A stretch of 64,000 nt of DNA from the NCBI GenBank assembly GCA_038380795.1, contig CM076277.1, positions 1 through 64,000 of the forward strand, read 5' to 3'. Positions within the stretch are counted from its first letter, which is position 1, and every line of letters begins with the position of its first letter. The position numbers and the translations under genes are program-made. Of the stretch, positions 49,490 to 60,754 are shown piece after piece. Source of the DNA: Pyrocephalus nanus (taxonomy: Eukaryota > Chordata > Aves > Passeriformes > Tyrannidae). The notes below the pieces were generated by a model. That model was not told the DNA's origin. It saw only the letters and a list, made by a program, of their open reading frames with translations, and made no database searches.

Positions 49490-49697
49490 CCCGAACCCAA
49501 ACCCTAACCCTAACCCTAACCTTAACCCTAACCCTAACCCTAACCCGAACCCGAACCCGAACCCTAACCCTAACCCGAACCCTAACCCGAACCCTAACCC
49601 TAACACTAACCCTAGCTCTAACCCTAACCGTAACCCTAACCATAATCCTAAACCTAACCCTAAAACCCTAACCCTAACCCTAATCCTAACCTTAACC
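49490..49697. repeat. Interstitial telomere array 18, class A
   Basis: 208 bp (6x34+4). Same as array 13. Confidence 0.95.
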
Positions 49698-49700
49698 ACT

Positions 49701-51905
49701 GGCCAAGGCCGAGCCCATCAGGAGCCACAGGAAGAGCTCTGGGATAACAGATTTAGTACCAGAAGGAATTGCAGCCAGGGAAGAGCAGAGTGGGAACGTG
49801 GGAACAGCAATGCAGACCCCAAGGGCGGTGCAGAAGGAGGGGCAGGAGGTGCTCCAGGCGCCAGAGCTGAGGCCCCGCAGTCCCTGGGGGAGCATCGGGG
49901 TGCAGAGACCCCCCTGCAGCCCGTGGAGGCTCCCACGCTGGAGCAGGGGGATGCAGGAAGGAGGCTGTGACCCCGGGGCAGGCCCAGGATGGAGCAGGTC
50001 CTGGCAGGGACCTGCAGCCCGTGCAGAGGGAAGCCCAGGCTGGAGCAGGTTTTTCCCGGGCAGGACTCGTGGCCCCTGTGGGGGACCCACGCCGGGTCAG
50101 CTCATCCCTGAAGGACTGACCCCATGGAGGAGGGACCCACGGGACAGCAGGGTGGGAAGAGCTGCTGCCCGAGGGATGGACTCACTGGAGAGGTCCATCC
50201 AGGACTGTCTCCTGTGGGAGGGACCCCATGGGAGCAGGGAAGGATCCAACTCCTCTCCCTGAGCAGTGACAGAAACAACAACTGACTGTAACCCCCATTC
50301 CCATCCCCCTGCACTGCTGGGGGGAGGAAGAAGGTGGAAGGAGGGGTGGGGTGAAGATGTTTTTCAGACTGTTTTATTTCTCACTCTTTGGCTTTTATCC
50401 TGTCGGTAATAAATTTAAGTACTATCCCTACTTTGAGTCTGTTTTGCCTGTTAGTAAGCGACTTTCTCCCCACCCTTATCTCTACTCAGGAATCCTCAGT
50501 TGTTTTTTTTCTCTCCTCTGTGGAGTTACAGGGGGAGGGGGAAGTAGCAGCTTTTAGTAGGTGTTTGAAATCCAGCCAGGGTCCACCCACTTAACCAACC
50601 CATGTGCTTGAGGCCCTTTTGTGATGTCACAGCCTATCCCCTCCGTTCTGGAATAGCCCTTGGCAACCAAAGAACCAACACCCCACCAGGTCAGAATGCA
50701 GCCCCACCCATGTGCCCCTTTATGATATCCCGGCCCATCCTCTCCATTCTGGAATAGTCCCTGGAAACCAAAGAACCAACTCCCCAAACCCCCACAGGGC
50801 AGCCCCATCTGCCATGGGACTCTTTGGGAAGTCACGGCCTTTCCCCCAGCAAAGAAAGCCCTTACCCTTCGTCTGCCATGTGCAGTTGTTGGGCCACTAC
50901 TGGCACTGCATGGATTGCAAGAGCTTTCTGTCCTGGCACCTTTTGTCTGGAAGGAATCTGGAATCTTTATCCGTATTCAATGTTGGCAGTCTGACTGACG
51001 GTTTAAGTGAAGGCCTCCGAAAAGAAAGAGACAGCCCTTTCCCCCAGGAAAGAAAGCCTGTAACCTTTAGGTGCAGTTGGTGGGCCACCCTGAGTAGTCA
51101 ATGGGCAGCAAGAGCTTTCTGTCCTGGCACCTTTTGTCTGGCAGGAATCTTTGCCCAGATTCAAATTTGGCAGTTGGACTGACAATTCCAGCATGGGGCT
51201 CCTGCAAGCAAACGACAGCCCTGCCCTCCAGGAAAGAAACCCCTTCCCCTCGGTCTCTTTCCCTGTTCTATAAAATACAACCTGCAGGGCAGCTTTCTGC
51301 CATCTCTTCTCTTGGGAATTGTGAAGATAGACCTGCTCCCATGTTTAACACCTCAGGCAAAACCACCCTGTAAACACCTTTCCCAACCTTCCCCATCCTT
51401 TTCCAAAGCCGAGATGTGGAAAGAACAAGTGCCCTTGTCCCTGGCTGTGCTGCTGTGCTGGGAGTCTCTTCCCTCAAGCTCTGCACACGGGCACTGCCCC
51501 TGCAGCTCCAGAGAAGGGCTGAAGAAGCATCTTCAACACAGAAATCAGGGCAGGGAACTTTATTTCATTCAAATGTTGTGATGGTTTTGGTCTAGGTCTT
51601 CCTGGTAACCAGCTTGTAACCAAGGAAGTGGCCATGTACCCAGTATTCCATACAATTTTTATTGTATTCCATACAACCCGAACCCTAACCCTAAGCCTAA
51701 CCCTAACCCGAACCCAAACCTGAACCCTAACCCTAACCCGAACCCTAACCCTAACCCTAACCCGAACCCAAACCTCAACCCTAACCCTAACCCGAACCCG
51801 AACCTGAACCCTTACCCGAACCCTAACCCGAACCCTAACCCTAACCCTAACCCTAGCCCTAACCCTAAAACCCTAACCCTAACCCTAATCCTATCTCTAA
51901 CCGCT
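49701..51905 (+). repeat. Satellite unit 19 (2205 bp)
   Basis: LTR-derived part 49701-50590; one minisatellite copy at 49877-49915; AATAAA at 50408; TATAAAA at 51269. It matches unit 14 (offset 11248) and unit 21 (offset 4464). GCAAGCAAACGAC near 51207 is private. Confidence 0.95.
51677..51902. repeat. Interstitial telomere array 19, class C
   Basis: 226 bp (6x37+4). Like arrays 6, 11 and 16 but one hexamer shorter in the last CCCTAA run, with one CCTGAA changed to CCCGAA. Confidence 0.95.
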
Positions 51906-54164
51906 GGCCAAGGCCGAGCCCATCAGGAGCCACAGGAACAGCTCTGGGATAACAGATTTAGGGCCAGAAGGAATTGCAGCCAGGGAAGAGCAATGTGGGA
52001 ACGTGGGAACAGCAATGCAGACCCCACGGGCGGTGCAGAAGGAGGGGCAGGAGGTGCTCCAGGCGCCAGAGCTGAGGCCCTGCAGCCCCTGGGGGAGCAT
52101 CGGGGTGCAGAGACCCCCCTGCAGCCCCTGGGGGAGCATCGGGGTGCAGAGACCCCCCTGCAGCCCCTTAGGGAGCATCGGGGTGCAGAGACCCCCCTGC
52201 AGCCCTTGGAGGCTCCCACGCTGGAGCAGGGGGATACAGGAAGGAGGCTGTGACCCCGGGGCAGGCCCAGGATGGAGCAGGTCCTGGCAGGGACCTGCAG
52301 CCCGTACAGAGGGAAGCCCAGGCTGGAGCAGGTTTTTCCCGGGCAGGACTCGTGGCCCCTGTGGGGGACCCACGCCGGGTCAGCTCATCCCTGAAGGACT
52401 GACCCCATGGAGGAGGGACCCACGGGACAGCAGGGTGGGAAGAGCTGCTGCCCGAGGGATGGACTCACTGGAGAGGTCCATCCAGGACTGTCTCCTGTGG
52501 GAGGGACCCCATGGGAGCAGGGAAGGATCCAACTCCTCTCCCTGAGCAGTGACAGAAACAACAACTGACTGTAACCCCCATTCCCATCCCCCTGCACTGC
52601 TGGGGGGAGGAAGAAGGTGGAAGGAGGGGTGGGGTGAAGATGTTTTTCAGACTGTTTTATTTCTCACTCTTTGGCTTTTATCCTGTCGGTAATAAATTTA
52701 AGTACTATCCCTACTTTGAGTCTGTTTTGCCTGTTAGTAAGCGACTTTCTCCCCACCCTTATCTCTACTCAGGAATCCTCAGTTGTTTTTTTTCTCTCCT
52801 CTGTGGAGTTACAGGGGGAGGGGGAAGTAGCAGCTTTTAGTAGGTGTTTGAAATCCAGCCAGGGTCCACCCACTTAACCAACCCATGTGCTTGAGGCCCT
52901 TTTGTGATGTCACAGCCTATCCCCTCCGTTCTGGAATAGCCCTTGGCAACCAAAGAACCAACACCCCACCAGGTCAGAATGCAGCCCCACCCATGTGCCC
53001 CTTTATGATATCCCGGCCCATCCTCTCCATTCTGGAATAGTCCCTGGAAACCAAAGAACCAACTCCCCACACCCCCACAGGGCAGCCCCATCTGCCATGG
53101 GACTCTTTGGGAAGTCACGGCCTTTCCCCCAGCAAAGAAAGCCCTTACCCTTCGTCTGCCATGTGCAGTTGTTGGGCCACTACTGGCACTGCATGGATTG
53201 CAAGAGCTTTCTGTCCTGGCACCTTTTGTCTGGAAGGAATCTGGAATCTTCATCCGTATTCAATGTTGGCAGTCTGACTGACGGTTTAAGTGAAGGCCTC
53301 TGAAAAGAAAGAGACAGCCCTTTCCCCCAGGAAAGAAAGCCTGTAACCTTTAGGTGCAGTTGGTGGGCCACCCTGAGCAGTCAATGGGTAGCAAGAGCTT
53401 TCTGTCCTGGCACCTTTTGTCTGGCAGGAATCTTTGCCCAGATTCAAATTTGGCAGTTGGACTGACAATTCCAGCATGGGGCTCCTGCAAGCGAACGACA
53501 GCCCTGCCCTCCAGGAAAGAAACCCCTTCCCCTCGGTCTCTTTCCCTGTTCTATAAAATACAACCTGCAGGGCAGCTTTCTGCCATCTTTTCTCTTGGGA
53601 ATTGTGAAGATAGACCTGCTCCCATGTTTAACACCACAGGCAAAACCACCCTGTAAACACCTTTCCCAACCTTCCCCATCCTTTTCCAAAGCCGAGATGT
53701 GGAAAGAACAAGTGCCCTTGTCCCTGGCTGTGCTGCTGTGCTGGGAGTCTCTTCCCTCCAGCTCTGCACACGGGCACTGCCCCTGCAGCTCCAGAGAAGG
53801 GCTGAAGAAGCATCTTCAACACAGAAATCAGGGCAGGGAACTTTATTTCATTCAAATGTTGTGATGGTTTTGGTCTAGGTCTTCCTGGTAACCAGCTTGT
53901 AACCAAAGAAGTGGCCATGTACCCAGTATTCCATACAATTTTTATTGTATTCCATACAACCCGAACCCAAACCCTAACCCTAACCCTAACCTTAACCCTA
54001 ACCCTAACCCGAACCCGAACCCGAACCCTAACCCTAACCCGAACCCTAACCCGAACCCTAACCCTAACACTAACCCTAGCTCTAACCCTAACCGTAACCC
54101 TAACCATAATCCTAAACCTAACCCTAAAACCCTAACCCTAACCCTAATCCTAACCTTAACCACT
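51906..54164 (+). repeat. Satellite unit 20 (2259 bp)
   Basis: LTR-derived part 51906-52873; three minisatellite copies at 52082-52198; AATAAA at 52691; TATAAAA at 53552. GCAGCCCTTGGAGG, GGGGATACAGG and CCCGTACAGAGG mark it; the first of these also marks units 22-25. Confidence 0.95.
53960..54161. repeat. Interstitial telomere array 20, class A
   Basis: 202 bp (6x33+4). It is array 13/18 minus one hexamer and is the most proximal class A array. Confidence 0.95.
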
Positions 54165-56321
54165 GGCCAAGGCCGAGCCCATCAGGAGCCACAGGAAGAG
54201 CTCTGGGATAACAGATTTAGTACCAGAAGGAATTGCAGCCAGGGAAGAGCAGAGTGGGAACGTGGGAACAGCAATGCAGACCCCAAGGGCGGTGCAGAAG
54301 GAGGGGCAGGAGGTGCTCCAGGCGCCAGAGCTGAGGCCCCGCAGTCCCTGGGGGAGCATCGGGGTGCAGAGACCCCCCTGCAGCCCGTGGAGGCTCCCAC
54401 GCTGGAGCAGGGGGATGCAGGAAGGAGGCTGTGACCCCGGGGCAGGCCCAGGATGGAGCAGGTCCTGGCAGGGACCTGCAGCCCGTGCAGAGGGAAGCCC
54501 AGGCTGGAGCAGGTTTTTCCCGGGCAGGACTCGTGGCCCCTGTGGGGGACCCACGCCGGGTCAGCTCATCCCTGAAGGACTGACCCCATGGAGGAGGGAC
54601 CCACGGGACAGCAGGGTGGGAAGAGCTGCTGCCCGAGGGATGGACTCACTGGAGAGGTCCATCCAGGACTGTCTCCTGTGGGAGGGACCCCATGGGAGCA
54701 GGGAAGGATCCAACTCCTCTCCCTGAGCAGTGACAGAAACAACAACTGACTGTAACCCCCATTCCCATCCCCCTGCACTGCTGGGGGGAGGAAGAAGGTG
54801 GAAGGAGGGGTGGGGTGAAGATGTTTTTCAGACTGTTTTATTTCTCACTCTTTGGCTTTTATCCTGTCGGTAATAAATTTAAGTACTATCCCTACTTTGA
54901 GTCTGTTTTGCCTGTTAGTAAGCGACTTTCTCCCCACCCTTATCTCTACTCAGGAATCCTCAGTTGTTTTTTTTCTCTCCTCTGTGGAGTTACAGGGGGA
55001 GGGGGAAGTAGCAGCTTTTAGTAGGTGTTTGAAATCCAGCCAGGGTCCACCCACTTAACCAACCCATGTGCTTGAGGCCCTTTTGTGATGTCACAGCCTA
55101 TCCCCTCCGTTCTGGAATAGCCCTTGGCAACCAAAGAACCAACACCCCACCAGGTCAGAATGCAGCCCCACCCATGTGCCCCTTTATGATATCCCGGCCC
55201 ATCCTCTCCATTCTGGAATAGTCCCTGGAAACCAAAGAACCAACTCCCCAAACCCCCACAGGGCAGCCCCATCTGCCATGGGACTCTTTGGGAAGTCACG
55301 GCCTTTCCCCCAGCAAAGAAAGCCCTTACCCTTCGTCTGCCATGTGCAGTTGTTGGGCCACTACTGGCACTGCATGGATTGCAAGAGCTTTCTGTCCTGG
55401 CACCTTTTGTCTGGAAGGAATCTGGAATCTTTATCCGTATTCAATGTTGGCAGTCTGACTGACGGTTTAAGTGAAGGCCTCCGAAAAGAAAGAGACAGCC
55501 CTTTCCCCCAGGAAAGAAAGCCTGTAACCTTTAGGTGCAGTTGGTGGGCCACCCTGAGTAGTCAATGGGCAGCAAGAGCTTTCTGTCCTGGCACCTTTTG
55601 TCTGGCAGGAATCTTTGCCCAGATTCAAATTTGGCAGTTGGACTGACAATTCCAGCATGGGGCTCCTGCAAGCGAACGACAGCCCTGCCCTCCAGGAAAG
55701 AAACCCCTTCCCCTCGGTCTCTTTCCCTGTTCTATAAAATACAACCTGCAGGGCAGCTTTCTGCCATCTTTTCTCTTGGGAATTGTGAAGATAGACCTGC
55801 TCCCATGTTTAACACCTCAGGCAAAACCACCCTGTAAACACCTTTCCCAACCTTCCCCATCCTTTTCCAAAGCCGAGATGTGGAAAGAACAAGTGCCCTT
55901 GTCCCTGGCTGTGCTGCTGTGCTGGGAGTCTCTTCCCTCCAGCTCTGCACACGGGCACTGCCCCTGCAGCTCCAGAGAAGGGCTGAAGAAGCATCTTCAA
56001 CACAGAAATCAGGGCAGGGAACTTTATTTCATTCAAATGTTGTGATGGTTTTGGTCTAGGTCTTCCTGGTAACCAGCTTGTAACCAAGGAAGAGGCCATG
56101 TACCCAGTATTCCATACAATTTTTATTGTATTCCATACAACCCGAACCCGAACCCGAACCCTAACCCTAACCCTAACCCTTACCCTAACCCTAACTCTAA
56201 CCCTAACCCTAACCCGAACCCTAACCCTAACCCTAACCCTAGCTCTAACCCTAACCCTAACCCTAACCCTAACCCTAGCCCTAAAACCCTAACCCTAACC
56301 CTAATCCTAACCTTAACCGCT
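54165..56321 (+). repeat. Satellite unit 21 (2157 bp, shortest)
   Basis: LTR-derived part 54165-55054; one minisatellite copy at 54341-54379; AATAAA at 54872; TATAAAA at 55733. The body is like unit 19, but the last ~100 bp switch to GGAAGAGGCCATGTAC, which marks units 21-24. That places a recombination boundary inside the unit. Confidence 0.95.
56141..56318. repeat. Interstitial telomere array 21, class D
   Basis: 178 bp (6x29+4). Class D has three starting CCCGAA, then CCCTTACCCTAACCCTAACTC, and lacks the CACTAACC, CCGTAACC and CCATAATCC variants of class A. It is closer to pure CCCTAA. Confidence 0.95.
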
Positions 56322-58519
56322 GGCCAAGGCCGAGCCCTTCAGGAGCCACAGGAAGAGCTCTGGGATAACAGATTTAGTACCAGAAGGAATTGCAGCCAGG
56401 AAAGAGCAGAGTGGGAACGTGGGAACAGCAATGCAGACCCCACGGGCGGTGCAGAAGGAGGGGCAGGAGGTGCTCCAGGCGCCAGAGCTGAGGCCCTGCA
56501 GCCCCTGGGGGAGCATCGGGGTGCAGAGACCCCCCTGCAGCCCCTGGGGGAGCATGGGGGTGCAGAGACCCCCCTGCAGCCCTTGGAGGCTCCCACGCTG
56601 GAGCAGGGGGATGCAGGAAGGAGGATGTGACCCCGGGGCAGGCCCAGGATGGAGCAGGTCCTGGCAGGGACCTGCAGCCCGTGCAGAGGGAAGCCCAGGC
56701 TGGAGCAGGTTTTTCCCGGGCAGGACTCGTGGCCCCTGTGGGGGACCCACGCCGGGTCAGCTCATCCCTGAAGGACTGACCCCATGGAGGAGGGACCCAC
56801 GGGACAGCAGGGTGGGAAGAGCTGCTGCCCGAGGGATGGACTCACTGGAGAGGTCCATCCAGGACTGTCTCCTGTGGGAGGGACCCCATGGGAGCAGGGA
56901 AGGATCCAACTCCTCTCCCTGAGCAGTGACAGAAACAACAACTGACTGTAACCCCCATTCCCATCCCCCTGCACTGCTGGGGGGAGGAAGAAGGTGGAAG
57001 GAGGGGTGGGGTGAAGATGTTTTTCAGACTGTTTTATTTCTCACTCTTTGGCTTTTATCCTGTCGGTAATAAATTTAAGTACTATCCCTACTTTGAGTCT
57101 GTTTTGCCTGTTAGTAAGCAAAACAGGGTGTTTCTCCCCACCCTTATCTCTACTCAGGAATCCTCAGTTGTTTTTTTTCTCTCCTCTGTGGAGTTACAGA
57201 GGGAGGGGGAAGTAGCAGCTTTTAGTAGGTGTTTGAAATCCAGCCAGGGTCCACCCACTTAACCAACCCATGTGCTTGAGGCCCTTTTGTGATGTCACAG
57301 CCTATCCCCTCCGTTCTGGAATAGCCCTTGGCAACCAAAGAACCAACACCCCACCAGGTCAGAATGCAGCCCCACCCATGTGCCCTTTTATGATATCCCG
57401 GCCCATCCTCTCCATTCTGGAATAGTCCCTGGAAACCAAAGAACCAACTCCCCACACCCCCACAGTGCAGCCCCATCTGCCATGGGACTCTTTGGGAAGT
57501 CACGGCCTTTCCCCCAGCAAAGAAAGCCCTTACCCTTCGTCTGCCATGTGCAGTTGTTGGGCCACTACTGGCACTGCATGGATTGCAAGAGCTTTCTGTC
57601 CTGGCACCTTTTGTCTGGAAGGAATCTGGAATCTTCATCCGTATTCAATGTTGGCAGTCTGACTGACGGTTTAAGTGAAGGCCTCTGAAAAGAAAGAGAC
57701 AGCCCTTTCCCCCAGGAAAGAAAGCCTGTAACCTTTAGGTGCAGTTGGTGGGCCACCCTGAGCAGTCAATGGGTAGCAAGAGCTTTCTGTCCTGGCACCT
57801 TTTGTCTGGCAGGAATCTTTGCCCAGATTCAAATTTGGCAGTTGGACTGACAATTCCAGCATGGGGTTCCTGCAAGCGAACGACAGCCCTGCCCTCCAGG
57901 AAAGAAACCCCTTCCCCTCGGTCTCTTTCCCTGTTCTATAAAATACAACCTGCAGGGCAGCTTTCTGCCATCTTTTCTCTTGGGAATTGTGAAGATAGAC
58001 CTGCTCCCATGTTTAACACCTCAGGCAAAACCACCCTGTAAACACCTTTCCCAACCTTCCCCATCCTTTTCCAAAGCCGAGATGTGGAAAGAACAAGTGC
58101 CCTTGTCCCTGGCTGTGCTGCTGTGCTGGGAGTCTCTTCCCTCCAGCTCTGCACACGGGCACTGCCCCTGCAGCTCCAGAGAAGGGCTGAAGAAGCATCT
58201 TCAACACAGAAATCAGGGCAGGGAACTTTATTTCATTCAAATGTTGTGATGGTTTTGGTCTAGGTCTTCCTGGTAACCAGCTTGTAACCAAGGAAGAGGC
58301 CATGTACCCAGTATTCCATACAATTTTTATTGTATTCCATACAACCCGAACCCGAACCCGAACCCTAACCCTAACCCTAACCCTTACCCTAACCCTAACT
58401 CTAACCCTAACCCTAACCCGAACCCTAACCCTAACCCTAACCCTAGCTCTAACCCTAACCCTAACCCTAACCCTAGCCCTAAAACCCTAACCCTAACCCT
58501 AATCCTAACCTTAACCGCT
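56322..58519 (+). repeat. Satellite unit 22 (2198 bp)
   Basis: LTR-derived part 56322-57258; two minisatellite copies at 56498-56575; hairpin variant at 57099-57126; AATAAA at 57068; TATAAAA at 57937. GGAGGATGTGACC and TGCCCTTTTATG are shared only with unit 24. GGGGTTCCTGC near 57865 is private. Confidence 0.95.
58345..58516. repeat. Interstitial telomere array 22, class D
   Basis: 172 bp (6x28+4). It lacks one CCCTAA from the run after CTAGCTCTAA relative to array 21. Confidence 0.95.
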
Positions 58520-60754
58520 GGCCAAGGCCGAGCCCTTCAGGAGCCACAGGAAGAGCTCTGGGATAACAGATTTAGTACCAGAAGGAATTGCAGCCAGGAA
58601 AGAGCAGAGTGGGAACGTGGGAACAGCAATGCAGACCCCACGGGCGGTGCAGAAGGAGGGGCAGGAGGTGCTCCAGGCGCCAGAGCTGAGGCCCTGCAGC
58701 CCCTGGGGGAGCATCGGGGTGCAGAGACCCCCCTGCAGCCCCTGGGGGAGCATCGGGGTGCAGAGACCCCCCTGCAGCCCCTTAGGGAGCATGGGGGTGC
58801 AGAGACCCCCCTGCAGCCCTTGGAGGCTCCCACGCTGGAGCAGGGGGATGCAGGAAGGAGGCTGTGACCCCGGGGCAGGCCCAGGATGGAGCAGGTCCTG
58901 GCAGGGACCTGCAGCCCGTGCAGAGGGAAGCCCAGGCTGGAGCAGGTTTTTCCCGGGCAGGACTCGTGGCCCCTGTGGGGGACCCACGCCGGGTCAGCTC
59001 ATCCCTGAAGGACTGACCCCATGGAGGAGGGACCCACGGGACAGCAGGGTGGGAAGAGCTGCTGCCCGAGGGATGGACTCACTGGAGAGGTCCATCCAGG
59101 ACTGTCTCCTGTGGGAGGGACCCCATGGGAGCAGGGAAGGATCCAACTCCTCTCCCTGAGCAGTGACAGAAACAACAACTGACTGTAACCCCCATTCCCA
59201 TCCCCCTGCACTGCTGGGGGGAGGAAGAAGGTGGAAGGAGGGGTGGGGTGAAGATGTTTTTCAGACTGTTTTATTTCTCACTCTTTGGCTTTTATCCTGT
59301 CGGTAATAAATTTAAGTACTATCCCTACTTTGAGTCTGTTTTGCCTGTTAGTAAGCGACTTTCTCCCCACCCTTATCTCTACTCAGGAATCCTCAGTTGT
59401 TTTTTTTCTCTCCTCTGTGGAGTTACAGAGGGAGGGGGAAGTAGCAGCTTTTAGTAGGTGTTTGAAATCCAGCCAGGGTCCACCCACTTAACCAACCCAT
59501 GTGCTTGAGGCCCTTTTGTGATGTCACAGCCTATCCCCTCCGTTCTGGAATAGCCCTTGGCAACCAAAGAACCAACACCCCAGCAGGTCAGAATGCAGCC
59601 CCACCCATGTGCCCCTTTATGATATCCCGGCCCATCCTCTCCATTCTGGAATAGTCCCTGGAAACCAAAGAACCAACTCCCCACACCCCCACAGTGCAGC
59701 CCCATCTGCCATGGGACTCTTTGGGAAGTCACGGCCTTTCCCCCAGCAAAGAAAGCCCTTACCCTTCGTCTGCCATGTGCAGTTGTTGGGCCACTACTGG
59801 CACTGCATGGATTGCAAGAGCTTTCTGTCCTGGCACCTTTTGTCTGGAAGGAATCTGGAATCTTCATCCGTATTCAATGTTGGCAGTCTGACTGACGGTT
59901 TAAGTGAAGGCCTCCGAAAAGAAAGAGACAGCCCTTTCCCCCAGGAAAGAAAGCCTGTAACCTTTAGGTGCAGTTGGTGGGCCACCCTGAGCAGTCAATG
60001 GGCAGCAAGAGCTTTCTGTCCTGGCACCTTTTGTCTGGCAGGAATCTTTGCCCAGATTCAAATTTGGCAGTTGGACTGACAATTCCAGCATGGGGCTCCT
60101 GCAAGCGAACGACAGCCCTGCCCTCCAGGAAAGAAACCCATTCCCCTCGGTCTCTTTCCCTGTTCTATAAAATACAACCTGCAGGGCAGCTTTCTGCCAT
60201 CTTTTCTCTTGGGAATTGTGAAGATAGACCTGCTCCCATGTTTAACACCTCAGGCAAAACCACCCTGTAAACACCTTTCCCAACCTTCCCCATCCTTTTC
60301 CAAAGCCGAGATGTGGAAAGAACAAGTGCCCTTGTCCCTGGCTGTGCTGCTGTGCTGGGAGTCTCTTCCCTCCAGCTCTGCACACGGGCACTGCCCCTGC
60401 AGCTCCAGAGAAGGGCTGAAGAAGCATCTTCAACACAGAAATCAGGGCAGGGAACTTTATTTCATTCAAATGTTGTGATGGTTTTGGTCTAGGTCTTCCT
60501 GGTAACCAGCTTGTAACCAAGGAAGAGGCCATGTACCCAGTATTCCATACAATTTTTATTGTATTCCATACAACCCGAACCCGAACCCGAACCCTAACCC
60601 TAACCCTAACCCTTACCCTAACCCTAACTCTAACCCTAACCCTAACCCGAACCCTAACCCTAACCCTAACCCTAGCTCTAACCCTAACCCTAACCCTAAC
60701 CCTAACCCTAGCCCTAAAACCCTAACCCTAACCCTAATCCTAACCTTAACCGCT
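58520..60754 (+). repeat. Satellite unit 23 (2235 bp)
   Basis: LTR-derived part 58520-59487; three minisatellite copies at 58696-58812; AATAAA at 59305; TATAAAA at 60166. It has the ordinary GCGACTTTCTCC allele although units 22, 24 and 25 have the hairpin variant. AAACCCATTCCCC near 60135 is private. Confidence 0.95.
60574..60751. repeat. Interstitial telomere array 23, class D
   Basis: 178 bp (6x29+4). Same as array 21. Confidence 0.95.

Larger units (their letters stand above)
47467..49700 (+). repeat. Satellite unit 18 (2234 bp)
   Basis: LTR-derived part 47467-48403; two minisatellite copies at 47643-47720; AATAAA at 48213; TATAAAA at 49082. The distal-most unit with the 8-bp longer hairpin variant. 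Behind it, it matches unit 13 at offset 11248. GAGATAGCCC near 48843 is private. Confidence 0.95.
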